Shown here: positions 8,094 through 15,185 of the stretch, in pieces
Position numbering within the stretch: the stretch's first letter is position 1
Layout: each line of letters begins with the position of its first letter
Assembly (NCBI GenBank): GCA_035267045.1
Contig: DATFMH010000182.1
Location: forward strand, 1-28,252
Reading direction: 5' to 3'
Source: DATFMH01 sp035267045
Lineage (GTDB): Bacteria > Bacteroidota > Rhodothermia > Balneolales > DATFMH01
Length of the DNA: 28,252 nucleotides
The notes under the pieces: generated by a model
Told to the model about the DNA's origin: nothing
The model's input: the letters and a program-made list of their open reading frames with translations, nothing else
The model's database searches: none
Translations under genes and position numbers: made by a program

Positions 8094-8576
8094 ATGTCAG
8101 AGAAACAACAGGCAGAACCAATCGAAAAAGTATCGATTGTTATTTCAAAAGGGTCATTGGAGGGGGTTTACCCGGGACTCATTATGGCAAATGGAGCTCG
8201 TATGGAAGGTATTGAAGTTACCGTTTTCTTTACGTTTTTCGGGTTAGACGCTATTATTGATAAGCGTATGGACCATTTGAAAGTAGCTACAGTGGGTAAT
8301 CCGGCTATGCATATTCCGACTATGGTCGGAGGCCTGCCGGGTATGTCAGCTTTTGCTACAGGTAAAATGAAAAAAGAAATGGAAGTTCTGGACATCCCTC
8401 CGGTTAGGGAATTCATAGAAATGATCCATGATACCGGTGCTGAGATGTACGCTTGTAAAGCTACTGTCGATATGTTTCACCTGAATAAGAATGATTTTTG
8501 TGAACAGGTGGATGATATCATTTCAGTCGGTGAGTTTTACGAGAAATCGGCCGGTGCACAAATTATTTTTACGTAA
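8094..8576 (+). CDS. DsrE/DsrF-like sulfurtransferase (DsrE2 type)
   Basis: A 160-residue protein of the DsrE/DsrF/DsrH-like fold, closest in character to DsrE2-like proteins. Visible features are KVSIVISKGSLEGVYPGLI, a long hydrophobic strand-helix EVTVFFTFFGLDAI, a Gly/Met/Pro-rich loop (MVGGLPGMSAFATG) and the likely active Cys C121 (AEMYACKATVDMF). A second Cys is at 136. Family members bind persulfide sulfur on this Cys and hand it to TusA or TusE/DsrC partners. Here the partner is probably the neighbouring TusE-like protein. The start is ATG 8094, directly after AAGGAGAGACGTA; the longer in-frame start at 8067 overlaps the TusE-like gene and is unnecessary. It is the last gene of the operon, followed by a strong terminator. 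Confidence 0.9.
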   Translation: MSEKQQAEPIEKVSIVISKGSLEGVYPGLIMANGARMEGIEVTVFFTFFGLDAIIDKRMDHLKVATVGNPAMHIPTMVGGLPGMSAFATGKMKKEMEVLDIPPVREFIEMIHDTGAEMYACKATVDMFHLNKNDFCEQVDDIISVGEFYEKSAGAQIIFT

Positions 8577-8582
8577 ACGTAA

Positions 8583-8614
8583 AAAAAAGAGCGGTATTAA
8601 AGCCGCTCTTTTTT
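8583..8614 (+). terminator. Intrinsic terminator of the sulfur operon
   Basis: AAAAAAGAGCGG (8583-8594) and CCGCTCTTTTTT (8603-8614) form a perfect stem with an 8-nt loop and a built-in T run, 6 nt after the DsrE-like stop. The A-rich 5' arm would also allow use in the reverse direction. Confidence 0.9.
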
Positions 8615-8807
8615 TGCATATAGATGTATGGCTCAATTTTGATTTTTCGAAATTGGGCCGATGTGTGTTATAAAGAATCAATATTAACCTTTAATCAACT
8701 CTTTTCGGTGGGTTGACATGGTGGAGTTAATAACACCGGGAGAGTAGTAACTATTCAAACAATTAATACACCTCAATAGAGGTCATTATTTATCGAGGGA
8801 GACTCAA

Positions 8808-10310
8808 ATGAATAAAAAAGTATTCATCTTATCACTATTATTATGCATACCTTTCACGTTTTTACATGCACAAAACGGGACACAGCTATTGGATTATGAT
8901 GCCCAGTCGCTGGGCCGTGGCGGAACTTCTATTGGATATTTCGACAGTCCGGTTTTGATGATGACGAATCCGGGCGGGTTATCATTTATCGATGGATCCA
9001 TTCTGGATGTGAATTTTTCACTGATGGCACCTTCATTACATTTCCAAAACAGCATCAATAATTTGAATGGCAAAAAAAATTATTATCCATTACCCAGTTT
9101 ATCATATGTACGAAATAATAACAGCAAATGGACATGGGGAATAGGATTATTTACATCCGGTGGTATGGGGGCCGATTTCACGATGAATCATGCCTTATTC
9201 CGTGATCAGTCAGGTAATTATATTCAACAAAAGTATCATTCGATGCTGGCTGTTATGCAAGGCGGACCGTCGTTAGCATATAAGTTTACTCCCAATTTGT
9301 CGATTGGTTTGACTGCGCACCTTGTCTACAGTATGATGCAATTTGAGACGCCATACAGTTTATCGCCAATGGCTATGCAAGGTGTAGCTAATCCAACTAC
9401 CGGAATGACTTTCGGTCAAATGTTTGCTGCACCACCCACACAAGGAGGATTCGGTTATAATGAAGTAACCGCCGCAGCCAATATGAAAGATCTTTCAACG
9501 GTAACATTTAATGGCAGAATTGGCCTGGCTTACAAACCAAATGAAAATTTTTCATTTGGTATAACATACACTTTACCGACTAACCTGAATTATAAGAATG
9601 GTAAGGCAAGTATGGATATGACAGCCCAGTTCCAGGATGCTTTTGGGAAAGCCATCCAGGGTTATATGATGCAGAACCCGGGTGTTAGTCAACAGGATGC
9701 TCAGGCTGCTGTTATGCAGCAGTTTTCCCAAATGGGTATTGACATGCAAAAAGGTATGGTCGCTGATTATGATCTGGAAGCTGATTTGAAATTGCCGCAA
9801 TCGGTGGGTATCGGAATGTCGTTCAAAGCTAGTAAGCAGCTTCGTTTTGCCTTCGACGGTCTATGGCTGAATTGGGCCAAAGCCTTTAATAATATGAAAC
9901 TGAAATTATCTAACGGGACGAATGCGAATATTAACCTGATGATGGGTAATGATGGAACTTTCAATATTGATTTTCCCCTCGAATGGAAAAACACTATTGT
10001 TTTGAAGTTTGGAACGGAATATGATATTTCCGATAAAGCTACTGTAAGAGGCGGATATGTGTACGGTAGTAACCCTGTTCCTAATCAAACAGTATTTCCG
10101 GTATTTCCGGCCATTGTTGAGAACCATGTTATGTTAGGTCTCAGTTATCTGGTTTCGAAACCTTTGCGGATCAATTTTGCTTTTGAACATGCTTTCACAC
10201 AGAAACAAACAGCAAGTTCAATAAGTATGGTAGCAAGTGAGTATGATTCAAGTGTGAGCAAATTATCAACCACCTTATTTCACATTTCTCTGGACTGGTC
10301 GTTTAAATAA
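8808..10310 (+). CDS. FadL/OmpP1/TodX-family outer-membrane transport protein
   Basis: A 500-residue outer-membrane beta-barrel. The signal peptide is about 1-21 (LCIPFTFLHAQ). The mature N-terminus has the FadL-family signature AQSLGRGGTSIGYFDSPVLMMTNPGGLSF, the N-terminal hatch with the NPA/NPG motif. Alternating aromatic strands follow (SIGLTAHLVYS, FSFGITYTLPT, LRFAFDGLWLNW, KATVRGGYVYG, NFAFEHAF), and the C-terminal strand ends in SLDWSFK. FadL proteins let hydrophobic compounds such as fatty acids or aromatics diffuse through the outer membrane. An unusual Gln/Met-rich loop (QDAFGKAIQGYMMQNPG to MQQFSQMGIDMQKG) is inserted mid-barrel. ATG 8808 follows GAGGGAGAC. It is monocistronic, 231 bp after the sulfur operon with a terminator between. 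Confidence 0.88.
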   Translation: MNKKVFILSLLLCIPFTFLHAQNGTQLLDYDAQSLGRGGTSIGYFDSPVLMMTNPGGLSFIDGSILDVNFSLMAPSLHFQNSINNLNGKKNYYPLPSLSYVRNNNSKWTWGIGLFTSGGMGADFTMNHALFRDQSGNYIQQKYHSMLAVMQGGPSLAYKFTPNLSIGLTAHLVYSMMQFETPYSLSPMAMQGVANPTTGMTFGQMFAAPPTQGGFGYNEVTAAANMKDLSTVTFNGRIGLAYKPNENFSFGITYTLPTNLNYKNGKASMDMTAQFQDAFGKAIQGYMMQNPGVSQQDAQAAVMQQFSQMGIDMQKGMVADYDLEADLKLPQSVGIGMSFKASKQLRFAFDGLWLNWAKAFNNMKLKLSNGTNANINLMMGNDGTFNIDFPLEWKNTIVLKFGTEYDISDKATVRGGYVYGSNPVPNQTVFPVFPAIVENHVMLGLSYLVSKPLRINFAFEHAFTQKQTASSISMVASEYDSSVSKLSTTLFHISLDWSFK

Positions 10311-10347
10311 GTCCTGAAGCAGAATGGAATAGGGAATATTACGTTTT

Positions 10348-10395
10348 GGGATGACGTCTACAAATTGATAATCGATCAATAAAAGATGTCATCCC
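10348..10395. terminator. Long stem-loop between convergent genes
   Basis: GGGATGACGTCT (10348-10359) pairs fully with AGATGTCATCCC (10384-10395), one pair being G-U on the plus strand. Inside the 24-nt loop ATTGAT and ATCAAT can pair again. It lies between the FadL-like gene and the convergent thioesterase gene, so a shared terminator is likely, although no strong T run adjoins it. Confidence 0.5.
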
Positions 10396-10475
10396 TATCT
10401 AATAAAAAACGTGATGGATGAAAGTCGATTGATGCTAACAGGCGTAATCGTTAATTCTAAAATACACTTTGATAC

Positions 10476-10946
10476 CTAATCCCTGAAAGCCACATAAGCA
10501 CCGGTAAAAGTTACCGCATCCACATTATTTCCCATTTCCTGAATGACACAGTGCTGGTAAATTCGCCCCAATCCTTTATGAAGAAACATACTCTTGAACC
10601 TGTCATGATTGTCCCTTTTCGGGTGTGAACAAATGACCTTGAAATTATTTTTTACCGGTTTATTGAAAGAAATATTCCCTTTTTGAACAACAATATGATA
10701 TGGAACCTCAAAATCCTCAAGCAGCAGTAATGTCATACCATATCCGGCGAGTGTTGCCATCATACTTATACTCCCGCCAAAAGCAGTCCCCCTGTGATTG
10801 ATATTGGGAGCCAGCGGTGCACTGAGTACTAATCCGTTTTCATCGTATCTATCAATAGAGAATTGCAGATATCGTGTAATTGGCATATCTCCAACGATCA
10901 GTTCCTGCAAATCCTGTAGTTTTTTATGAATGCTTTTATATGCCAT
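10476..10946 (-). CDS. YiiD C-terminal-type hot-dog thioesterase
   Basis: A 156-residue single-domain protein of the hot-dog fold, resembling the thioesterase domain found at the C-terminus of YiiD. Recognisable elements are ARYLQF-like MPITRYLQFSID, the strand LVLSAPLAPNINHRGTAFG with the family NxNHxGTAFGGS motif (about 48-57), the helix SMMATLAGYGMTLLLLE and the central strand HIVVQKGNISFNKPV. It probably hydrolyses an acyl-CoA or acyl-ACP thioester in the cytoplasm; the substrate is unknown. It is a lone gene on the minus strand, convergent with the FadL-like gene. Pairing with a fatty-acid porin is suggestive of lipid metabolism but the two are not co-transcribed. Confidence 0.8.
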   Translation of the reverse strand: MAYKSIHKKLQDLQELIVGDMPITRYLQFSIDRYDENGLVLSAPLAPNINHRGTAFGGSISMMATLAGYGMTLLLLEDFEVPYHIVVQKGNISFNKPVKNNFKVICSHPKRDNHDRFKSMFLHKGLGRIYQHCVIQEMGNNVDAVTFTGAYVAFRD

Positions 10947-11083
10947 AAAATGGTAGCTGTTTTTGCATCTGAAACTTGTTCATTAAGTGAGAAATTATTT
11001 CTCATAGGTTCTATAAGAGATCATAATAAAATGATGTAAGGCATATACTCTTAAAGAAAAAAATGACGGGACAAGTAATGTAC

Positions 11084-11737
11084 CTAATTGAAATAACGTT
11101 TCAATTTGTTCTGTAATTCATTATAGGAATGTCCACCCGGCATACCTTCTTCAATTTTCCCCTTACGATCGATGATGAAGCTGACCGGTCGTATTCCCTG
11201 AATGTCTTTAAAGGGACTATTTGCCCACGATTCACTCTTGATATATCCTTTCACAACAGTCATCGGGTGATGTTTGAAATAGTTAACCAATACCGGGCGC
11301 TGTTCGTCTGAAATAGTGATGATGATTAACCCGTCCTTCTTATAATCCTGCTGAATCTGCTCCAGGGCAGGCATTTCTTCCCGGCATGGACCACACCAGG
11401 TAGCCCAAAAATTCAGCAAGATGACTTTCCCGTGATATTCTGAAATTTTGTGATAAGAATTATCGGAAACCAGGCGGAAAGTAAAATCAGGAGCTTCTTT
11501 GCCTGAATGGTTATAAGCCGATTTCAAAGGCGACAGAGGATATTGAATAATCAAAAACGTAAAAACAGATCCCCATAAAATAAGGACAGAAAATAAGGCA
11601 CCGGTCCAACCCCAAAACCCGCTTGGCAGGAAAAACCTGTTACCTTTTCCGATAAAGAAAAGGGACACTAACGAACCCAATGCAACTAACACAGCAGCAA
11701 TCTGTCCGTATTGAATAATATACTGAATCCAGTTCAT
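11084..11737 (-). CDS. Membrane-anchored TlpA-like thiol:disulfide protein
   Basis: A 217-residue protein with two N-terminal membrane segments (about 12-30 and 43-65) and a thioredoxin-fold domain at about 80-217. The active site is WCGPC at 114-118 within VILLNFWATWCGPCREEMPAL, and a cis-Pro region is at GIRPVSFIID. TlpA/ResA-type proteins are periplasm-facing thiol reductants that often reduce apocytochrome c CxxCH cysteines before haem attachment. That fits a genome with at least 39 haem c sites in this window, but the link is inferred. It is a lone gene. The two-segment anchor differs from the usual single anchor or signal peptide, and the orientation of the thioredoxin domain should be checked by topology prediction. 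Confidence 0.9.
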   Translation of the reverse strand: MNWIQYIIQYGQIAAVLVALGSLVSLFFIGKGNRFFLPSGFWGWTGALFSVLILWGSVFTFLIIQYPLSPLKSAYNHSGKEAPDFTFRLVSDNSYHKISEYHGKVILLNFWATWCGPCREEMPALEQIQQDYKKDGLIIITISDEQRPVLVNYFKHHPMTVVKGYIKSESWANSPFKDIQGIRPVSFIIDRKGKIEEGMPGGHSYNELQNKLKRYFN

Positions 11738-11819
11738 GCCGGTATTATTGATTTATGGAATGCTTTACAAAACTGTCTTTTCGCCCGATATCTGCGTTAT
11801 CAGAATTTTAAATTCTTCA

Positions 11820-11837
11820 TCCCGAAAGATTTCGGGA
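11820..11837. repeat. Short perfect palindrome
   Basis: TCCCGAAA (11820-11827) and TTTCGGGA (11830-11837) form an 8-bp perfect inverted repeat in the 244-bp gap between the TlpA-like and CsaA-like genes. It could be a small hairpin or the remains of a dispersed repeat. No other feature is seen in this gap. Confidence 0.4.
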
Positions 11838-11981
11838 CCGTGGTTTTAAAATTCCTCTGGCCTTGATCTTGTTCGAAAATCCTGGTTTTGCAAAGCCATC
11901 TTATGGTATCAATTTAGATTTAACGGACTGCCGGAAGATATGTTACAATCCTGAATTTTAAATCACTGAATAACAAACATT

Positions 11982-12329
11982 TTAAAGAATACGCGAACCA
12001 TTTGTAACCGGTTTATCTGTTTTTAATAATACGGTCCCCGTCTCTTCACCAACTGCACCAAGGACTAATACTTCCGATTTTACACCGGCAATACGTTTTG
12101 CAGGGAAATTCAAAACGGCTATGATCTGTTTTCCTGCTAACTCTTCCGTCTTATAATTTTCGGTTAATTGGGCAGAGCTCGTCTTTCTTCCATATTTCCC
12201 GAAATCAATTTCCAAAATATAAGCCGGTTTCCGTGCTTTTTTATTGGATTTTGCGGAAAGAATCGTTCCAACATGTAACTGAACGGCTAAAAATTCGTCT
12301 AATGTTATCTCGGGAAGCATTACACTCAT
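11982..12329 (-). CDS. csaA: CsaA-like tRNA-binding protein
   Basis: A 115-residue protein consisting of one tRNA-binding (EMAP-II/OB-fold) domain, the length typical of CsaA. Visible motifs are FLAVQLHVGTILSA near the N-terminus, AYILEIDFGKYGRKTSSAQLT, GKQIIAVLNFPAKRIAGVKSE and the C-terminal LKTDKPVTNGSRIL. CsaA is a cytoplasmic dimer described as an export-related chaperone and tRNA-binding protein. The start may be ATG 12329 or the Met at codon 4 (12320). It stands alone on the minus strand, divergent from the zinc-ribbon MBL gene; the 102-bp gap between them must contain both promoters. Confidence 0.9.
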   Translation of the reverse strand: MSVMLPEITLDEFLAVQLHVGTILSAKSNKKARKPAYILEIDFGKYGRKTSSAQLTENYKTEELAGKQIIAVLNFPAKRIAGVKSEVLVLGAVGEETGTVLLKTDKPVTNGSRIL

Positions 12330-12431
12330 AATTGCTAAAAATATTTTGTTGATTAAAGCTTACTATATTATCTAAAGATTAATGATTGTATTGCTAATTA
12401 CATAATTTTTGAAAACAGAAGATAGAATATT

Positions 12432-13241
12432 ATGCCTCATTACATTTGTCAAACCTGTGGGACACAATTTGCCGAATCAGAAACACCGCCTGATCATTGT
12501 ACTATTTGTGAGGAAGAACGGCAATACGTAGGGGTTCATGGTCAAAGCTGGACAACCCTTGAACTACTTGAGAAAACCCATCGCAATAGTTACCGGAAGA
12601 AAGAGCATAGTCTGATGGCGATAGGTACTGAGCCCTCATTTGGAATAGGACAGCGTGCCTTGCTGATCATACGTCCTGAAGGCAATATTCTATGGGATTG
12701 TATCAGCCTGCTGGATGATGCGACGATAGACATCATTGAGTCTATGGGCGGGCTTTCAGCTATCGCTATATCACATCCGCACTATTATACAACGATGGTG
12801 GAATGGAGCAAGGCCTTCGGTGACATTCCCGTATATCTTCATGAAGACGACCGGCAATGGGTGATGCGGTCCAATGACAATATCCATTTTTGGAGCGGAG
12901 AGACCAAGGAACTGGGCGACGATATAACTTTGATCCGCTGTGGCGGACATTTTGACGGTGGAACGGTATTACATTGGACAGATGGGGCTGATCGTAAGGG
13001 GGCACTGCTGACTGGCGACATCATCCAGGTTGTACCGGACAGGAAGCATGTCTCATTCATGTACAGCTATCCCAATCTTATTCCATTGCCGGAACAAAAA
13101 GTTCAACGTATAGTCGATGCGGTGGAACCGTTTAAATATGATCGTATTTACGGAGCATGGTGGGACCGGAATATATTTACTAATGCTAAAGAAGTTGTGA
13201 ATAGTTCAGCCGAGAGATATATCCGGGCAATAAAACCATGA
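12432..13241 (+). CDS. Metallo-beta-lactamase-fold protein with N-terminal zinc ribbon
   Basis: A 269-residue cytoplasmic protein. The N-terminus is a zinc-ribbon/rubredoxin-like knuckle with C6-x2-C9 and C23-x2-C26. A metallo-beta-lactamase-like domain follows (about 55-265). The first metal motif reads SHPHYYTTMVEW, giving H115 and H117 but lacking the D-H of the usual HxHxDH. Other likely ligands are H137 (YLHEDDRQW), H173 (CGGHFDGGTVLHW) and D196 (LLTGDI). This variant pattern belongs, as I recall it, to a widespread uncharacterised MBL subfamily, and the reaction is unknown. The zinc ribbon could also be a one-iron rubredoxin-like site, given the similar spacing. Start ATG 12432. Lone gene. 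Confidence 0.82.
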   Translation: MPHYICQTCGTQFAESETPPDHCTICEEERQYVGVHGQSWTTLELLEKTHRNSYRKKEHSLMAIGTEPSFGIGQRALLIIRPEGNILWDCISLLDDATIDIIESMGGLSAIAISHPHYYTTMVEWSKAFGDIPVYLHEDDRQWVMRSNDNIHFWSGETKELGDDITLIRCGGHFDGGTVLHWTDGADRKGALLTGDIIQVVPDRKHVSFMYSYPNLIPLPEQKVQRIVDAVEPFKYDRIYGAWWDRNIFTNAKEVVNSSAERYIRAIKP

Positions 13242-13357
13242 TGATTCTTAATACAACTTTTTTGCATACGGATCGTAAAAAAAGTTAAATTATATAAAGT
13301 GTGTTATTTAAAGAGAATGAGGAATGAATAATTTTTCAGACTAAAATAAATTGAATA

Positions 13358-13657
13358 ATGGAACAATTATTAAATCCTGCCGTACTGGCTATGCTAATAC
13401 CGATTGTAGCAATTGTTGGCAGCTTTGTATATAAACTTCGGAAGATAGAGATTGAACGTAATGGTGGAATGAACTATGAAGAAGTCCAGGCAATGCACGA
13501 TGAAATTCTTTCTTTGCGAAGAAGAATGGAAAATGTGGAAGCCATTGTTGCATCTGACTCTGATAACCCAAAAATAGATCTTGATGCAACGAGTAACGAT
13601 ACGGAAAAAACAGGGGATGCCTCGAACGACAGAGGGTTGAAGAATATGCTGCGGTGA
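13358..13657 (+). CDS. PspB-like small membrane protein
   Basis: A 99-residue protein with one N-terminal membrane helix (about 8-25, AVLAMLIPIVAIVGSFVY), a basic segment, then a helical region with coiled-coil character (EEVQAMHDEILSLRRRMENVEAIV) and an acidic, disordered tail. This layout resembles phage-shock protein B and similar one-helix stress-response peptides, but the sequence match is by architecture only and no pspA or pspC is in the window. It is alone, between the zinc-ribbon MBL gene and the repeat-flanked GxxExxY gene. The 393-bp gap after it is largely filled by repeat A1. Confidence 0.65.
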   Translation: MEQLLNPAVLAMLIPIVAIVGSFVYKLRKIEIERNGGMNYEEVQAMHDEILSLRRRMENVEAIVASDSDNPKIDLDATSNDTEKTGDASNDRGLKNMLR

Positions 13658-13730
13658 TAGTTAAGCATTGAATGTCGCAGATCATAAAGTAGTTACTCTC
13701 TATATAATAAAGTTAATTCCCAATTGTTAA

Positions 13731-13876
13731 AATCGCGGATCCGCACGGATGGGAGGATTAACACAGAACATCTCGAGATCGTAATACGGCTTGGAAATCG
13801 ATTGAGGACCAGAAATTAGGCAAGAAACAGTAGAAAAAGGCAAAGCATCAAACCGTGTCATCTGTTAATCCGCGAT
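13731..13876 (+). repeat. Repeat A, copy 1 (upstream of GxxExxY gene)
   Basis: About 145 bp, closely matching 14433-14577. Conserved blocks include AATCGCGGAT, ATTAACACAGAA, GAAATTAGGCAAGAAA, TAGAAAAAGGCAAAGCAT and AAACCGTGTCATCTGTTAAT. The ends are perfect 9-bp inverted repeats: ATCGCGGAT (13732-13740) and ATCCGCGAT (13868-13876). Similarity to the other unit may extend a few bases past the right end (CCGTGATTCAGACAA, 13880-13894). Confidence 0.85.
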
Positions 13877-14050
13877 GATCCGTGATTCAGACAAGAAAAA
13901 GAAAAGTATCTGCTACCCCATAAATATTTTGGAATATATCTATATGAACTCAAAGAGAATGAGTTCAAGGATTATAATTTGTAAGGATTTGCCTAAATAC
14001 TAATCTAATTATTATGAATAAAATAGTATTGACTAATATGGTAAATCATA

Positions 14051-14431
14051 GTGAAATTAAAATTTGGCGATATCACACAAAAAGTAATTGGATCGGCATT
14101 TGAAGTGCATAAATTTCTAGGAAATGGTTTCCAGGATGTTATTTATCAAAGGGCATTATCTTATGAAATGAAACGAAAGGGATTATATTTTGTAAGAGAA
14201 ATTGAGCAGGAAATATATTATAAGGATTCAAAGGAACCTATAGGAATTCGAAGAGCTGATTTCGTTGTAGAAAAGAAAGTTTTGGTAGAACTTAAGGCAA
14301 TTTCAAAACTTGAAGATGTACACAGGTCGCAGGTATTGAATTATTTAAAAGCTTATAGATTGGAAGTCGGATTATTAATAAACTTCGGTTCCAGGGATTT
14401 GGATTATCGGAGGATTATTTTTTCTCAGTGA
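14051..14431 (+). CDS. GxxExxY-family PD-(D/E)XK nuclease-like protein
   Basis: A 126-residue protein of the GxxExxY family, small predicted PD-(D/E)XK nucleases. The N-terminus KVIGSAFEVHKFLGNGFQDVIY is the family block, with the signature read as G26-F-Q-D29-V-I-Y32 (Asp in place of Glu). The nuclease core appears as D70 (RRADFVVEKKVLVELK) with E80-x-K82, and a Q-V-L-N-Y-L-K helix follows. It ends in the usual G-L-L-I-N-F-G strand. The start is GTG at 14051; a nearby ATG at 14038 is in another frame. The gene sits exactly between two copies of repeat A, with the stop only 1 nt before copy 2. Substrate and role are unknown; these genes are commonly found in repeat contexts. Confidence 0.88.
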   Translation: MKLKFGDITQKVIGSAFEVHKFLGNGFQDVIYQRALSYEMKRKGLYFVREIEQEIYYKDSKEPIGIRRADFVVEKKVLVELKAISKLEDVHRSQVLNYLKAYRLEVGLLINFGSRDLDYRRIIFSQ

Positions 14432-14432
14432 G

Positions 14433-14577
14433 AATCGCGGATTCGCACAGATAGAGGGTTTAACACGGAATATATCGATGCTATGGCGCTGGTTCGAAAA
14501 TCGATTCAGGACCTCGAAATTAGGCAAGAAAAAATAGAAAAAGGCAAAGCATTAAACCGTGTCATCTGTTAATCCGC
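14433..14577 (+). repeat. Repeat A, copy 2 (downstream of GxxExxY gene)
   Basis: Direct repeat of 13731-13876, roughly 80% identical by eye. The left end ATCGCGGAT is kept (14434-14442). The right end reads ATCCGC and then runs into a small hairpin, CGCAG-GAAA-CTGCG (14575-14588), where copy 1 continues GATGATCCGTG. This suggests an insertion or deletion at the right boundary. Confidence 0.85.
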
Positions 14578-14613
14578 AGGAAACTGCGATTCTAACGAGT
14601 TAACAATTTTAAA

Positions 14614-15123
14614 ATGCCTGAAGACGCAAATATCACAACCGAATTTATTCAAAGCAAGATTTATATCATCCGCAATCAAAAAATATTATTGGATCATGAT
14701 TTAGCGGAACTTTATGGTGTTGAGACAAGAGTTTTAAAACAAGCAGTCAGAAGGAACAAAGAGCGTTTTCCGGATGATTTTATGTTTGAATTAACAAAGG
14801 AGGAATATAATAACTTGAGATCACAAAATGTGAGCTCAAGTTGGGGTGGAACACGGTATCTTCCCATGGCCTTTACAGAACAAGGTATAGCTATGCTTTC
14901 AAGTGTATTGAAAAGTAAACAAGCTGTTGAAGTCAACATTCAAATAATGAGAGTTTTCGTTAAAATGCGAAAATGGGTTGAAAATTATCAAGAACTGTTA
15001 AAACGTATCAAAAAACTTGAAAAAGAAGGTGAAGATAGAGAAGAGGCAATAAGCAAAATGTATCAACTTTTGACTCAATTAATTAAACATGAGAATCATC
15101 CGAAAAAGAAGATTGGGTTTTAA
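14614..15123 (+). CDS. ORF6N-domain protein
   Basis: A 169-residue soluble protein with an N-terminal ORF6N domain (about 8-95). Hallmarks are IYIIRNQKILLDHDLAELYGV, LKQAVRRNKERFPDDFMFEL, and the W-G-G-T-R-Y-L-P-M-A-F-T-E-Q-G block. A helical, charged coiled coil makes up the C-terminus (about 115-160). ORF6N is a DNA-binding domain related to KilA-N, first seen in phage proteins and common as stand-alone genes in Bacteroidota genomes; its function there is not known. ATG 14614 starts 36 nt after repeat A copy 2, and a fragment resembling the repeat A tail follows at 15153-15170. It may therefore have been inserted into or beside the repeat element. It is convergent with the Nramp-like gene. 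Confidence 0.88.
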   Translation: MPEDANITTEFIQSKIYIIRNQKILLDHDLAELYGVETRVLKQAVRRNKERFPDDFMFELTKEEYNNLRSQNVSSSWGGTRYLPMAFTEQGIAMLSSVLKSKQAVEVNIQIMRVFVKMRKWVENYQELLKRIKKLEKEGEDREEAISKMYQLLTQLIKHENHPKKKIGF

Positions 15124-15152
15124 GATAATGTCTTATAGTTAACCTGAAATGC

Positions 15153-15170
15153 CCGTGATGATTCAGACAA
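15153..15170 (+). repeat. Possible tail fragment of repeat A
   Basis: CCGTGATGATTCAGACAA resembles the sequence after repeat A copy 1 (GATGATCCGTGATTCAGACAA, 13874-13894), including the A-rich stretch that follows. It is too short to be certain, but its place after the ORF6N gene fits an interrupted third boundary. Confidence 0.4.
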
Positions 15171-15185
15171 TAAAAAATGTGAATT

